DNA of 64,000 nucleotides from CAWJTV01 sp963845695 (GTDB lineage: Bacteria > Planctomycetota > Planctomycetia > Isosphaerales > Isosphaeraceae): positions 186,001-250,000 of the forward strand of contig CAWJTQ010000004.1 of NCBI GenBank assembly GCA_963845695.1, in the 5' to 3' direction. Shown here piece by piece: positions 49,725 through 57,334 of the stretch (position 1 is its first letter; each line of letters begins with the position of its first letter). The position numbers and the translations under genes were made by a program. Below the pieces are notes generated by a model that did not search any database, was not told where the DNA came from, and was given only the letters and a program-made list of their open reading frames with translations.

Positions 49725-50092
49725 TCCGTGGCGTCGTGAATGCCCGCAACGAGCCCATCGTTTGCCTCCGCGTACGAGGGCCGAGAGGTTCCGAGTTGGA
49801 CGTGGACGCCGTGGTCGATTCAGGGTTCACCGCGTCCCTGGCGCTGCCGGTGACAACGGTCGTTGCACTCGGCCTGGTGCGACAGTCGGGCGGCGGTGCG
49901 GTGCTGGCCGACGGGTCAGTCCGGCAGTTCGATATCTACGCCGCGGAGGTGGCCTGGGACGTCGGTTGGCGGCCAATGCTGGTGTCGGCCGTCGGTGCCG
50001 AAGCACTTCTGGGCATGCGGTTGCTCGCGGGGCATGAGTTGCGAATTGCGGTGGTCCCGGGTGGTGCGGTCGAGATCACCCCGCTGCCGTGA
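49721..50092 (+). CDS. Cassette gene, clan AA (retropepsin-like) aspartic protease-like protein
   Basis: A 123-aa single-domain protein with the pepsin-type triad region VDAVVDSGFTASLALPVTTV (D-S-G), a VRQFDIYAAEVAWDVGW strand pair and GAEALLGMRLLAGHELRIAV, the order of bacterial retropepsin-like proteases. The GTG overlaps the upstream TGA, so translation is coupled. One of three two-gene cassettes in the array. Confidence 0.7.
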   Translation: MIRGVVNARNEPIVCLRVRGPRGSELDVDAVVDSGFTASLALPVTTVVALGLVRQSGGGAVLADGSVRQFDIYAAEVAWDVGWRPMLVSAVGAEALLGMRLLAGHELRIAVVPGGAVEITPLP

Positions 50093-50097
50093 GAGGT

Positions 50098-50157
50098 CAC
50101 TAACGAGGCGATGCAGCAGACCCGCCTTCGGTGGGCGGCTGATCTGGGGCGTTACGC
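50098..50157 (+). repeat. attC 12
   Basis: CACTAAC...GTTACGC; arms GCAGCAGACCCGCC / GGTGGGCGGCTGATC. Confidence 0.83.
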
Positions 50158-50179
50158 GGCGGCTTCGGAGTGCAGACCA

Positions 50180-50545
50180 ATGGTCGCTCGACACGGGTCC
50201 GATGCCGCTCCGCGTGCTGTCATCGCTGCCTCTCGCCGCGCGATCGTCCTCCTCAATGTCCCGTGGTCCAGCCCTGAGCGCGCCGCCCGCGCCGCCTTTC
50301 TCAAGGCATCCGAGCGACTCGCCGAACTCAGCCAGGGAGTCGAGTGCTTTCTCTTGGGTGAGGAAGCGGCGACGTCCCAAGCTTGGCTGTCCTCTCTGAA
50401 GATTCCGCAGTTGGGGACAGGCACTCCGTTGGGCGCGGGTAGCAGGCTCTGGCTGGAGCGGGGGAATGTCGTCGCTGCTGAGATCGGTGGTCAGCGTTTG
50501 GGGATGGTCGGTATACTGGACCGATCGAGGAAACTTTGGGGCTGA
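50180..50545 (+). CDS. Cassette gene, possible thioredoxin-fold protein without cysteines
   Basis: A 121-aa protein: AVIAASRRAIVLLNVPWSSP followed by AARAAFLKASERLAELS and VECFLLGEEAATSQAWL resembles a thioredoxin fold in which the CxxC has become SSPE. A longer frame enters attC 12, so ATG 50180 is preferred. Function unknown. Confidence 0.5.
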   Translation: MVARHGSDAAPRAVIAASRRAIVLLNVPWSSPERAARAAFLKASERLAELSQGVECFLLGEEAATSQAWLSSLKIPQLGTGTPLGAGSRLWLERGNVVAAEIGGQRLGMVGILDRSRKLWG

Positions 50546-50546
50546 C

Positions 50547-50606
50547 GCCTAACGACGCGATGCAGCGGACCCCGCTGCGCGGGGCCGCTGATTATTGGTG
50601 TTAGGC
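50547..50606 (+). repeat. attC 13
   Basis: GCCTAAC...GTTAGGC; arms GCAGCGGACCCCGC / GCGGGGCCGCTGATT. Confidence 0.88.
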
Positions 50607-50616
50607 GCTGTCGAGC

Positions 50617-50926
50617 GTGGACGAGTTGCGAAGAAGACGTCTGGCTATCGGCACGCGCTGTTCGATTTACTACTCGTGCGGCTGCGCGGCTGCGATGGCC
50701 CTCATCTGGGTAAACCCGCGTTGCTTATTCAGCATGTCGGATGATCAGTTCCTCCTGATTCTGATTGCGGCCGCTGACGCTGCACAGCTATGTTCCATTC
50801 TGGGCTCTGTTTGCCTTGGGCATGATGGCCCGATTTCCAGAAGCCCGAAAGTCGCCGTGGCTTTGGGCCGCTCTCGTCCTGCCGGTATTCGTAATGCTCT
50901 TGACCCCTGCGTTCCAATCCGCCTAA
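50617..50926 (+). CDS. Cassette gene, small membrane protein; one frameshift
   Basis: GTG start; about 102 aa. The first half (SIYYSCGCAAAMALIWV) and, after one extra base near 50765, the second half (PFWALFALGMMARF; AALVLPVFVMLL) give three hydrophobic helices. It ends in AFQSA with TAA inside GCCTAAC, the canonical cassette end. The unshifted frame would run on through the attC. Unknown function. Confidence 0.5.
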
Positions 50927-50977
50927 CCTGCGGTTGCAGCGGACCCGCTGCGCGGGCCGCTGAACCACCGGGCCAGG
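50921..50977 (+). repeat. attC 14 (right core lost)
   Basis: GCCTAAC and arms GCAGCGGACCCGC / GCGGGCCGCTGAA are intact but the right core reads GGCCAGGC. Confidence 0.7.
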
Positions 50978-50993
50978 CCGACCGGCTCCGGCG

Positions 50994-51052
50994 ACCTAAC
51001 CCACGTGGAGTTGAAGCGCCCTGAGTACAGGCCGCTTAACTCCACATTATGC
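50994..51052 (+). repeat. attC 15, divergent arm family
   Basis: ACCTAAC, arms GTGGAGTTGAAGCG / CGCTTAACTCCAC with one unpaired base, right core ATTATGC. Directly behind attC 14 with no gene between: a different lineage of attC. Confidence 0.55.
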
Positions 51053-51069
51053 ACACAAGTACGACTCCC

Positions 51070-51878
51070 ATGACAACGCGAAAAGAAACCCGCTCGCTTG
51101 CCGACCTCATTGCGGACGTGGCGTACCGAAAGCGTCGCACTGCCCAAGCGCGCTTCGCCGGAACTCCACCGGGGCAGGAATCGCCGCGCGATGTCTACCT
51201 GGCCGCATGTGCCTCGGTCGGCTCGTACCTTGAAGAGTCGTTTGGCTTCAAGTACTCAAGAAGCGGACCACACGTGCGCCGGCGGTCGGGGGCTCTCACG
51301 TTTGAAATCAGCTTTCAATCTGATCGACACAACGTGCCCGGAGAGCGCGTTGGCCTCTGGATTCACGGTCATGTACGGTCTTCAGGAATCAAGAAGTGGG
51401 GCGAATCGCAACCGCGGCTGCGCCCAATGACTATGTTGCCGGAGGACAAATCGGCAATCTCCAGGCGAATCATTGCTGGCTCGATTGGGACCTGGCTGAG
51501 CCCATCACGCGAGATGAGGTGATCCGCGATGCAATCAAGGCTATTGAGGAGTTAGCCTTTCCCTATTTCGCCAAGTTCGAGGATCTCCCGCCGTTGTTCG
51601 AGCGACTCGTCGAGGAAGAGCTGCCAGCGATGACGGTTGATCTTGTCGTCGAATTTCTGATGTGTTTTGCCGATCCCTCAACGGCGCGACTCGCCGCAGC
51701 GAATTTTCTGAAGAGGCGACCGGACCTTGTTCGAGCCTATCAGCGCGATTTCGAGCGTTATGGCGAACGCGGGCTCGACTCCGAGCATCCTTCCGGCTAC
51801 GCCCAGCAATTGGCTTTTGCGTCCCATGCTTTCAAGTTCGGCGACCTGACTGCGGAGGGATGCATAACCAACGGCTGA
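51070..51878 (+). CDS. Cassette gene, DUF4304-family protein; one frameshift
   Basis: About 269 aa if one missing base near 51420 is restored. ESFGFKYSRSGPHVRRRSGA, TFEISFQSDRHNVPGERVGL and, after the shift, NDYVAGGQIGNLQANHCWLD with WDLAEPITRDEVIRDAIKAI are the DUF4304 pattern. Family members appear beside polymorphic-toxin immunity genes; the role is unproven. This is the only shift here that needs an added rather than a removed base. Confidence 0.65.
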
Positions 51879-51959
51879 AGCTGACCGAGGCCGCCATCCT
51901 GGTTTTCCGTGCTTCAACGTCCTTGCAGGCGGCCCCGGCAGCTTAGCCGAGGCGCTAGC
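51862..51959 (+). repeat. attC 16 (long class, divergent)
   Basis: GCATAAC...GCTAGCC; arms GGCTGAAGCTGACCGAGGCC / GGCCCCGGCAGCTTAGCC pair with single extrahelical bases, the typical attC signature. Confidence 0.72.
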
Positions 51960-51977
51960 CGGCGGAGATTTCTCCTC

Positions 51978-52319
51978 GTGCCCTATGACGGCGACCCTGA
52001 CCATCCCATCGTCGAATGCCCTTGGGAGTATGAGATCGTTAGCCTGAGCTACCATCGTGACCTCGACTCGTGGGCCGACTCCTACATCGACCTCACCCTT
52101 CAGAAGGGGCCACGCCGGCGATGCCTCCGGTTCCTCGGCGCCCGAGACCTGGAGATCACCGAGAGCTTTCCCAACTCATCGGGCCTTTGTATCCTCGACG
52201 TGTGGAAGCGGCAGTTCGATGACCTTCGTGTCCGAGTCGCCAACTTCGAGGCGCACGGCGGTTGCCCGACGTTCTGGGCTCGCGAGGTCGTGGAATGGGA
52301 CGCGAGTAACCGCGTCTAA
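51978..52319 (+). CDS. Cassette gene, hypothetical protein
   Basis: About 113 aa from GTG 51978 (VPYDGDPDHPIVECPWEYEI) with SLSYHRDLDSWADSYIDLTL and ITESFPNSSGLCILDVWKRQ, mostly beta strands. The TAA lies in GTCTAAC. The upstream extension of the frame is attC sequence. Unknown function. Confidence 0.55.
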   Translation: MPYDGDPDHPIVECPWEYEIVSLSYHRDLDSWADSYIDLTLQKGPRRRCLRFLGARDLEITESFPNSSGLCILDVWKRQFDDLRVRVANFEAHGGCPTFWAREVVEWDASNRV

Positions 52320-52374
52320 CGCGGCAATGCAGCGGACCCGCCTTTCGGCGGGCCGCTGATCTTGAGCGTTAGGG
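52314..52374 (+). repeat. attC 17
   Basis: GTCTAAC...GTTAGGG; arms GCAGCGGACCCGCC / GGCGGGCCGCTGATC. Confidence 0.88.
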
Positions 52375-52387
52375 GGGCGAGCGAAAC

Positions 52388-52558
52388 ATGACTCCGGGGC
52401 GGCCCTTGACTGCACTTCGATCTGCCGCGATCCTGGCGATCGTGCTCGGCGCGCTCATCCTCGTCAGCGCCTATCAGGGCGAGCCCGTGACGGCCGGCGA
52501 GATCGGCATTGGCGTCATTGTCATCGCCCTTTCGTCGCTCCGGAGGCTGGGTCGTTGA
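52388..52558 (+). CDS. Cassette gene, tiny two-helix membrane protein
   Basis: A 56-aa protein: AAILAIVLGALILVSAY and GEIGIGVIVIALSSL are hydrophobic helices joined by QGEPVTA, with an RRLGR tail. About 145 bases of non-coding DNA follow before attC 18. Unknown function. Confidence 0.5.
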   Translation: MTPGRPLTALRSAAILAIVLGALILVSAYQGEPVTAGEIGIGVIVIALSSLRRLGR

Positions 52559-52703
52559 TCCATCCGCGAGTAGGAGGTGTACCGTCCTACGCAGCGTCGC
52601 CGGGCCGGCCGGCGCGGGCATGCTGGCGTCATCGGCCGGCGATGATCCCGATGGCTTCGGCATCGGCCGGCGAGCGAGATCGTGGTACGATGTTCCCGGG
52701 TGG

Positions 52704-52764
52704 CCCTCACGAGGCGATGCAGCGGACCCGCCTGTCGGCGGGCCGCTGAGCTCTGGCGTTAGCC
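52704..52764 (+). repeat. attC 18
   Basis: CCCTCAC...GTTAGCC (left core degenerate); arms GCAGCGGACCCGCC / GGCGGGCCGCTGAGC. Confidence 0.82.
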
Positions 52765-52779
52765 GTCGGGGGAAAGGCG

Positions 52780-53094
52780 ATGGGATGGGTCAACGATGCC
52801 CGAGATCGACTCGCCGGGGGGAATGAGGTGCAGGTCCGCCCCCACGGAGGCTCCATGCGCGGCCGAATCGAGGGCGGTCAGCTCGTCACCCTCGCCCCAG
52901 TCCGCCCGGAGGACGTACGGGCCGATGACGTGGTGCTGGTGGAGTGGAAGGGCAATTACTTGCTCCACCTCGTCAAGGAAGTCCGCGGCGATCAGATCCT
53001 GATCGGCAACACCCTCGGCAAGGTCAATGGTTGGGTGGCGGCGTCGGCCGTGGTAGGGAGGGTCGTGGGGATCGGAGAGGCGAGCCCCTCCTAA
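52780..53094 (+). CDS. Cassette gene, S24/S26-type peptidase-like protein
   Basis: A 104-aa protein with the signal-peptidase/LexA fold: VQVRPHGGSMRGRIEGGQLV (Ser of the GxSM box), VRADDVVLVEWKGNYLLHLV with Lys nearby, and QILIGNTLGKVNGWVAASAV. LexA-type proteins cleave themselves; a minimal one without DNA-binding domain is unusual. Function unknown. The ATG follows R' by 16 bases with GGGGGAAAGG. Confidence 0.7.
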   Translation: MGWVNDARDRLAGGNEVQVRPHGGSMRGRIEGGQLVTLAPVRPEDVRADDVVLVEWKGNYLLHLVKEVRGDQILIGNTLGKVNGWVAASAVVGRVVGIGEASPS

Positions 53095-53188
53095 CCCGGC
53101 GCTTCACTGGACCCGGCCCGCCGCGGCGCATTTTGGTCCAATCGAAGTTTGTCCTCTGCGGGCCGGGCCGCTGAGCTCTTTGTTAGCT
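53089..53188 (+). repeat. attC 19 (long class)
   Basis: TCCTAAC...GTTAGCT; arms GGACCCGGCCCGC / GCGGGCCGGGCCGCTGAGC; loop contains TTTTGGTCCAAT. Confidence 0.78.
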
Positions 53189-53231
53189 GTCAAGGATCGC
53201 GACTCGGGCGTGGCCCGGCGGAGGTGGGGGG

Positions 53232-53723
53232 ATGACCGAGTATTCGATCACTCATGTGGAGGCGCCGACCCCGGATGAGGAGCGGGCGATTCATCTCGGT
53301 ATCGCCCGAGGCGATCCGTCGGACACTGGGCCGCGGAACTCTAGCCGGCTCTCCTGCATCTTGCGGGCGCCGGATGGCTCCATCGTCGGCGGGCTGCTGG
53401 CGGCGCGGGTCTGGGGCTGGCTCCTGATCGATGCGCTATGGGTGGCCGAACCTTTGCGCGGCCGGGGCTTCGGGAGCCGCCTGCTGCGGCACGCCGAGCA
53501 GATGGCGGCGTCGCAGGGGTGCACCGACGCGATGCTTGGTACCTTCGACTTCCAGGCGCGCGGCTTCTATGAGGGGCATGGCTACCGGGTCTACGGGCCG
53601 TTCGATGGCTTCCCGACCGGTCATGTCCACTATCATATGGCGAAGTCGCTGGCGGCCTCAACGCAACGCCCGTCTCACGAGGCGATGCAGCGGACCCGCC
53701 TGTCGGCGGCCGCTGATCTATAG
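53232..53723 (+). CDS. Cassette gene, GNAT-family N-acetyltransferase
   Basis: Acetyl-CoA-dependent acetyltransferase, 163 aa. GSIVGGLLAARVWGWLLIDA, LWVAEPLRGRGFGSRLLRHA (the R/Q-x2-G-x-G/A acetyl-CoA loop) and GTFDFQARGFYEGHGYRVYG are motifs B, A and D. The substrate is unknown; drug or protein targets are both possible. The end (EAMQRTRLSAAADL) is read from attC 20. Confidence 0.85.
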   Translation: MTEYSITHVEAPTPDEERAIHLGIARGDPSDTGPRNSSRLSCILRAPDGSIVGGLLAARVWGWLLIDALWVAEPLRGRGFGSRLLRHAEQMAASQGCTDAMLGTFDFQARGFYEGHGYRVYGPFDGFPTGHVHYHMAKSLAASTQRPSHEAMQRTRLSAAADL

Positions 53724-53731
53724 CGTTAGCC
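53672..53731 (+). repeat. attC 20
   Basis: GTCTCAC...GTTAGCC; arms GCAGCGGACCCGCC / GGCGGCCGCTGATC. Confidence 0.83.
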
Positions 53732-53756
53732 GGTATTCTGATTGCACGGGGGCGAC

Positions 53757-54119
53757 ATGAAGGCCGGTTATGACCCGTACTTCACGGCAACTGATAAGGC
53801 CAAGCCGCATCCGCCCCGCGGCATCGCGCAGCTCGTGGTGCTAATCCCTTGGTACCTCTCCTGGCTCGCCGTGGCGCTGCTGTCTATGCAGGTGTTCGTC
53901 TCACCCATCATCTTCCGGTCGCAGCTGGCGACCGGGGCCTACATCATGACGGAGATCGGGGCCGGGGCGCTGGGTGCCATCGGCGCCTTCGGCGTGCTGG
54001 TCGTCCGACTCGTGCGGTCAAGGGGCTCGTCCGATCTGTACACGAGGAGGCTGTCTTGGTCTATACTGAGGGGTCTGCTTGTCGTCTTCTTTGTATTGGC
54101 GGGGATCAAGGTCGCCTGA
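53757..54119 (+). CDS. Cassette gene, membrane protein
   Basis: A 120-aa protein with helices at LVVLIPWYLSWLAVALLSM, GAGALGAIGAFGVLVVRLV and LRGLLVVFFVLAGIKV, and a polar N-terminal tail. GGGGGCGAC precedes the ATG. Unknown function. Confidence 0.6.
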   Translation: MKAGYDPYFTATDKAKPHPPRGIAQLVVLIPWYLSWLAVALLSMQVFVSPIIFRSQLATGAYIMTEIGAGALGAIGAFGVLVVRLVRSRGSSDLYTRRLSWSILRGLLVVFFVLAGIKVA

Positions 54120-54129
54120 GGGAGTCCCT

Positions 54130-54176
54130 GACTAACGAAGCATTCCAGCGGATCCCGCTGATCTTGGGCGTTAGTC
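54130..54176 (+). repeat. attC 21 (short class)
   Basis: GACTAAC...GTTAGTC; the apical hairpin is reduced to CCAGCGGATCCCGCTGATC. Confidence 0.82.
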
Positions 54177-54196
54177 GGCTTTTCTGTGGCTCGTCC

Positions 54197-54505
54197 GTGA
54201 GCGATCGCAAACAGCTTCTGAAGCGCGCCTCACAGGTGTCGGCCGAGCGAGTCGCCGAGGTGCTGACGGTCGCCCAGGATATCCCCTCCGGCTACTTCCT
54301 TGTCGGTGACGATCCGGAGCATTACATTGTCTGCTGCTGGCACGTCTCCCACGGCCTGATGGCCTGCATCATCGAGGATGATGCCCTGGCCTTGGCGTGT
54401 AAGCGGCATCTCCTGGCGATCGGCGCTCTGGTCTTCCGGTCGCCGCAGGAGGTCGAGGCCCATGCGGCATCTCACGGTTGGCCGGGCCGGCGGGCCGACT
54501 GCTAA
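54197..54505 (+). CDS. Cassette gene, hypothetical protein
   Basis: A 102-aa protein from GTG 54197: DRKQLLKRASQVSAERVAEV, EHYIVCCWHVSHGLMACIIE and RHLLAIGALVFRSPQEVEAH. It looks like a compact alpha/beta protein. TAA falls in TGCTAAC. Unknown function. Confidence 0.55.
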   Translation: MSDRKQLLKRASQVSAERVAEVLTVAQDIPSGYFLVGDDPEHYIVCCWHVSHGLMACIIEDDALALACKRHLLAIGALVFRSPQEVEAHAASHGWPGRRADC

Positions 54506-54560
54506 CAAAACGATGCAGCGGACCCGCCTGTCGGCGGGCCGCTGATCTAGAGTGTTAGGC
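54500..54560 (+). repeat. attC 22
   Basis: TGCTAAC...GTTAGGC; arms GCAGCGGACCCGCC / GGCGGGCCGCTGATC. Confidence 0.88.
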
Positions 54561-54579
54561 CGTGGAGGCACGAGGCGAG

Positions 54580-54963
54580 ATGGAGTTGTGGGACTTCGAT
54601 GGCTGTCGCCAAGTGGAGCGCGATCACGAACTGCTGGCACGGCTTCGTTCGGTGCGGCGTGGCCCGGACGGAGCGTTCATCCTCTCGCACGGCGATGAGT
54701 CGCTCTGGGTCCACATCAACGGCAACGCCGCGTTCTTGTGGTTCGTGCCCGACGGGGACGGGAAGCACTCGGGGTTCGTCCCGGATGGGATGTGGCCGGG
54801 CGAGCAGCGCGAGGTCCGGTTCTTGCAGACGACCGGGACTGAGGCGGACTCGATCATCGTGCCGTGGTGGCAGCTCGTTCCGGTTGAGGCCGCGTACCGG
54901 GCTGCGGTGGAATACTTCCATACCTTGGCGCGGCCTTCGTCGGTGTCGTGGATCGAGTTGTGA
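54580..54963 (+). CDS. Cassette gene, Imm1-like immunity protein
   Basis: A 127-aa protein: GAFILSHGDESLWVHINGNA, AFLWFVPDGDGKHSGFVPDG and VPVEAAYRAAVEYFHTL..SVSWIEL. This order resembles the Imm1 family, which neutralises polymorphic toxins. No toxin gene is in the array, so it would act against attackers from outside. Start at ATG 54580, after GAGG. Confidence 0.65.
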   Translation: MELWDFDGCRQVERDHELLARLRSVRRGPDGAFILSHGDESLWVHINGNAAFLWFVPDGDGKHSGFVPDGMWPGEQREVRFLQTTGTEADSIIVPWWQLVPVEAAYRAAVEYFHTLARPSSVSWIEL

Positions 54964-54973
54964 GCATGATCCG

Positions 54974-55019
54974 ACCTAACGAGGCATTGCAGCGGAGCCG
55001 CTGATTTTGGGCGTACGGC
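54974..55019 (+). repeat. attC 23 (short class)
   Basis: ACCTAAC...GTACGGC; apical part reduced to GCAGCGGAGCCGCTGAT. Confidence 0.8.
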
Positions 55020-55034
55020 GGCAGAGGCGGACTG

Positions 55035-55376
55035 ATGAAGCGGTTCCTCTTTCAGTACCTGGAGTTGTTCTCCGTCATCGGTGCGGGCACGCCCGAAAAC
55101 CCGGGCGGTGACTTCGACATGAACTGCTGGATTGAGGCACCAGACAAGGAGGCCGCTCTGAAATGGGGATACGTCTGGCTGGGCGACTATTTCAAGGCGA
55201 GATATGCACATTCGGTAGACGGTTATCGGCACGATGGATCGCCGATTAGTAAAGGGGAGGTCATTGAAGACCCAGAGACCATCGCCGCGGCCGAGCACTG
55301 GAACATCCCATCGTGTCGGCTCGGGGAAATTCCTAAATGGCGAGAACCATGGCGGCTTTCCAACATCCGGAAGTAG
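55035..55376 (+). CDS. Cassette gene, hypothetical protein
   Basis: A 113-aa acidic, tryptophan-rich protein: MKRFLFQYLELFSVIGAGTP, DFDMNCWIEAPDKEAALKWG, YVWLGDYFKARYAHSVDGY. Strand-helix-strand pattern; no known family identified. A GGAC ribosome site is weak. Confidence 0.6.
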   Translation: MKRFLFQYLELFSVIGAGTPENPGGDFDMNCWIEAPDKEAALKWGYVWLGDYFKARYAHSVDGYRHDGSPISKGEVIEDPETIAAAEHWNIPSCRLGEIPKWREPWRLSNIRK

Positions 55377-55382
55377 GATGCC

Positions 55383-55481
55383 GCCGAACCAGGCACTGCA
55401 CCTGACCGCAGCCCGCCTTGTCGTTATACTGGTTTCACTTCCGTAGGGGCGGGCCGCGGCAGATGAGCTTTGTCGTTCGGC
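55383..55481 (+). repeat. attC 24 (long class)
   Basis: GCCGAAC...GTTCGGC; arms CTGACCGCAGCCCGCC / GGGCGGGCCGCGGCAGATGAG; loop contains TTGTCGTTATACTGG, a -10-like TATACT. Confidence 0.78.
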
Positions 55482-55506
55482 GGCGGAGGCGAAAGGCGGT
55501 TCCGGC

Positions 55507-55848
55507 GTGGTGAGGCTCCTCTACGTCCGTTGCGACTGCGGATCGGGGCCCCGCGGCCCGGCGCACTACTACCGCGGCGAGAAGTGCCCGTTTTCGGGGT
55601 GGGTCGCGCCCGGAGTATGCGAGGCCCGGGCCGCCGCAGCCGCCGTCGAGCGGACGGGCGAGCCGCTGACCGTCCAGGCCCTCCTCAGGGCCGGGCTGTC
55701 TCGCGAGGTGCTGGCGCTGGTGATGGTCGCGGAATTCGCCCCCGGGTCCGGCGGCCCGGCGGCTTTGGGAATCGACTCCTTCGGTGTGGAGCAGCAGGCC
55801 GAACAATGCAATCCAGCGGACCCGCCTGCGGGGGCCGCTGATCTTTAG
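55507..55848 (+). CDS. Cassette gene, hypothetical protein
   Basis: A 113-aa protein from GTG: VRLLYVRCDCGSGPRGPAHY has a CDC pair and the following EARAAAAAVERTGEPLTVQA, LLRAGLSREVLALVMVAEFA is helical. The C-terminus is read from attC 25 (NPADPPAGAADL). Unknown function. Confidence 0.5.
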   Translation: MVRLLYVRCDCGSGPRGPAHYYRGEKCPFSGWVAPGVCEARAAAAAVERTGEPLTVQALLRAGLSREVLALVMVAEFAPGSGGPAALGIDSFGVEQQAEQCNPADPPAGAADL

Positions 55849-55856
55849 CGTTAGGC
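55798..55856 (+). repeat. attC 25
   Basis: GCCGAAC...GTTAGGC; arms CCAGCGGACCCGCC / GGGGGCCGCTGATC. Confidence 0.85.
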
Positions 55857-55877
55857 GGCATCGGATGGACGCCATGA

Positions 55878-56204
55878 GTGAAAGGCAGGGCAACACAGAG
55901 GCGCTCGCTCATCGCGGCCGATGATGTCCCGGTACACCAGCCACAGAATCGGCGGTCGGCCCAGTCGAAGCTACGCCGCGGCAAGCGGCATTGCCCGGTC
56001 TGCCTCTCGCCGCTTGTTAAGATCGCCGGTCGGACGCGCCTGATGCGGTCTTGTCCTGGATGCCGCGCTCACCCTTCGGACTCAAAGCGATGTTCTCGGT
56101 GTGGCGCGTCTGGTAGCATCTGGGAGAACAAGCAGGGCGCGGCTTGCCAGGCGTGCGGTTTACATGGCCCGAAGGCGTCAGTGATCGCTGAAACCGAAGC
56201 CTAA
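55878..56204 (+). CDS. Cassette gene, double zinc-ribbon-like protein
   Basis: A 108-aa basic protein. HCPVCLSPL, RSCPGCRAH, RCSRCGASG and ACQACGLHG are four CxxC knuckles, enough for two zinc ribbons. The N-terminal tail is Arg/Lys-rich. A nucleic-acid-binding role is possible. The GTG start has weak ribosome-site support; the stop TAA is in GCCTAAC. Confidence 0.6.
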   Translation: MKGRATQRRSLIAADDVPVHQPQNRRSAQSKLRRGKRHCPVCLSPLVKIAGRTRLMRSCPGCRAHPSDSKRCSRCGASGSIWENKQGAACQACGLHGPKASVIAETEA

Positions 56205-56245
56205 CCTGCGGCTGCCGCGGACCCGCTGAACCTGGGGCGTTAGCC
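56199..56245 (+). repeat. attC 26 (short class)
   Basis: GCCTAAC...GTTAGCC; apical part reduced to GCCGCGGACCCGCTGAA. Confidence 0.82.
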
Positions 56246-56283
56246 GGCTCTGCGAATCGTCATCCGGGAGCGAATTTTGGATC

Positions 56284-56610
56284 TTGGCGTGGTTGATCCC
56301 CGTCGAACGGGAAACCCAGCTCATCCGCTCAGTGACGGATGACGACATCACCGGCTTGGTCGTCGAGGGCATCGTCTATGCTGTCCTCGCGAAGGACTAT
56401 CACGTCTACCTCCAGTGCGCGGTACGGGAGGAGCCGCCCTATGGCTACTTGTTAGCCTACTGTGATGGGGCCGAAGGCGTCCCCCTCCAGGCGCAGGACC
56501 CGGGCATCGGATTGGAGCGTATCGTCGCGGCATTCCTCAAGTATTCGCGCGGGGATGCATCCTGGAAATCTGGATTCACGTGGAGCATAATCGATGAGTA
56601 CACCGACTAA
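56284..56610 (+). CDS. Cassette gene, hypothetical protein
   Basis: About 108 aa: MAWLIPVERETQLIRSVTDD, LVVEGIVYAVLAKDYHVYLQ, GLERIVAAFLKYSRGDASWK. It looks soluble, with a helical end. The start is uncertain (TTG 56284). Unknown function. Confidence 0.5.
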   Translation: MAWLIPVERETQLIRSVTDDDITGLVVEGIVYAVLAKDYHVYLQCAVREEPPYGYLLAYCDGAEGVPLQAQDPGIGLERIVAAFLKYSRGDASWKSGFTWSIIDEYTD

Positions 56611-56665
56611 CGAAGCGATGCGGCGGACCCGCCTGTCGGTGGGCCGCTGATTTTGGGCGTAAGGC
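56605..56665 (+). repeat. attC 27
   Basis: GACTAAC...GTAAGGC; arms GCGGCGGACCCGCC / GGTGGGCCGCTGATT. Confidence 0.85.
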
Positions 56666-56689
56666 CGCGAGCATGGTTCATTATGCACC

Positions 56690-57244
56690 ATGGGGTACTC
56701 CTTATCCTGGTTGGCGATTCGTGGCAAAGGCGCGGCTACCGTATTCAGTGAGCTCGGAGTCCGCGGAACGGGCCGGCACGAGGAGGTCCCAGAATCCCCG
56801 CTGCTCGGTGCGGATCTTCCGACCGGCTGGTATCTGGTCCTCGCGAATCGTTGTGATCTCGCGGAGACACAGCCGCGGGCTGAATTGTCCTCGGGCGGAG
56901 AAGTCGTCACGTGCTTCGTCGAAGAGCACGTCATGTACAGCAGGGCGAGCGGCTGGAAGGACGGTAGGCGAGTGTGGTCCATCACGCACGATTTGGAGCG
57001 AGGGAACGGGCATCTCGAGACCGACGGCGATCTCCCACTGGTGTTCGCCCCGATCCGCGACCGCTTGACAGCCGAGCAAGTCGGCCAGGACGATGTGGAT
57101 TACATCTTCGACGTTCCCGTCGAGGTTGCGAAGGCGCTCACGGGTTTTCGGCATGACGAGAATATCCCCGGTGCGCCCGACGAACCTTACGAGAGGCTTG
57201 AGAAGCGTGGCCACGACAAGAAATGGTGGGAAGTTTGGAGATAG
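56690..57244 (+). CDS. Cassette gene, conserved hypothetical protein
   Basis: A 184-aa protein opening MGYSLSWLAIRGKGAATVFS, with LPTGWYLVLANRCDLAET, GEVVTCFVEEHVMYSRASGW and VDYIFDVPVEVAKALTGFRH. Proteins with this opening occur in many bacteria next to immunity-type genes, in my recollection. No catalytic motif is visible. Confidence 0.65.
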   Translation: MGYSLSWLAIRGKGAATVFSELGVRGTGRHEEVPESPLLGADLPTGWYLVLANRCDLAETQPRAELSSGGEVVTCFVEEHVMYSRASGWKDGRRVWSITHDLERGNGHLETDGDLPLVFAPIRDRLTAEQVGQDDVDYIFDVPVEVAKALTGFRHDENIPGAPDEPYERLEKRGHDKKWWEVWR

Positions 57245-57254
57245 GCGGCACCAG

Positions 57255-57312
57255 AGCTACCAAGTCGATCCAGCGGACCCGCTGCGCGGGCCGCTGAATC
57301 TGGTTGTTAGGC
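57255..57312 (+). repeat. attC 28
   Basis: Left core degenerate (GAGCTACC); R' GTTAGGC; arms CCAGCGGACCCGC / GCGGGCCGCTGAATC. Confidence 0.8.
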
Positions 57313-57334
57313 GGCGCGAACACGGGAGGTGCCC

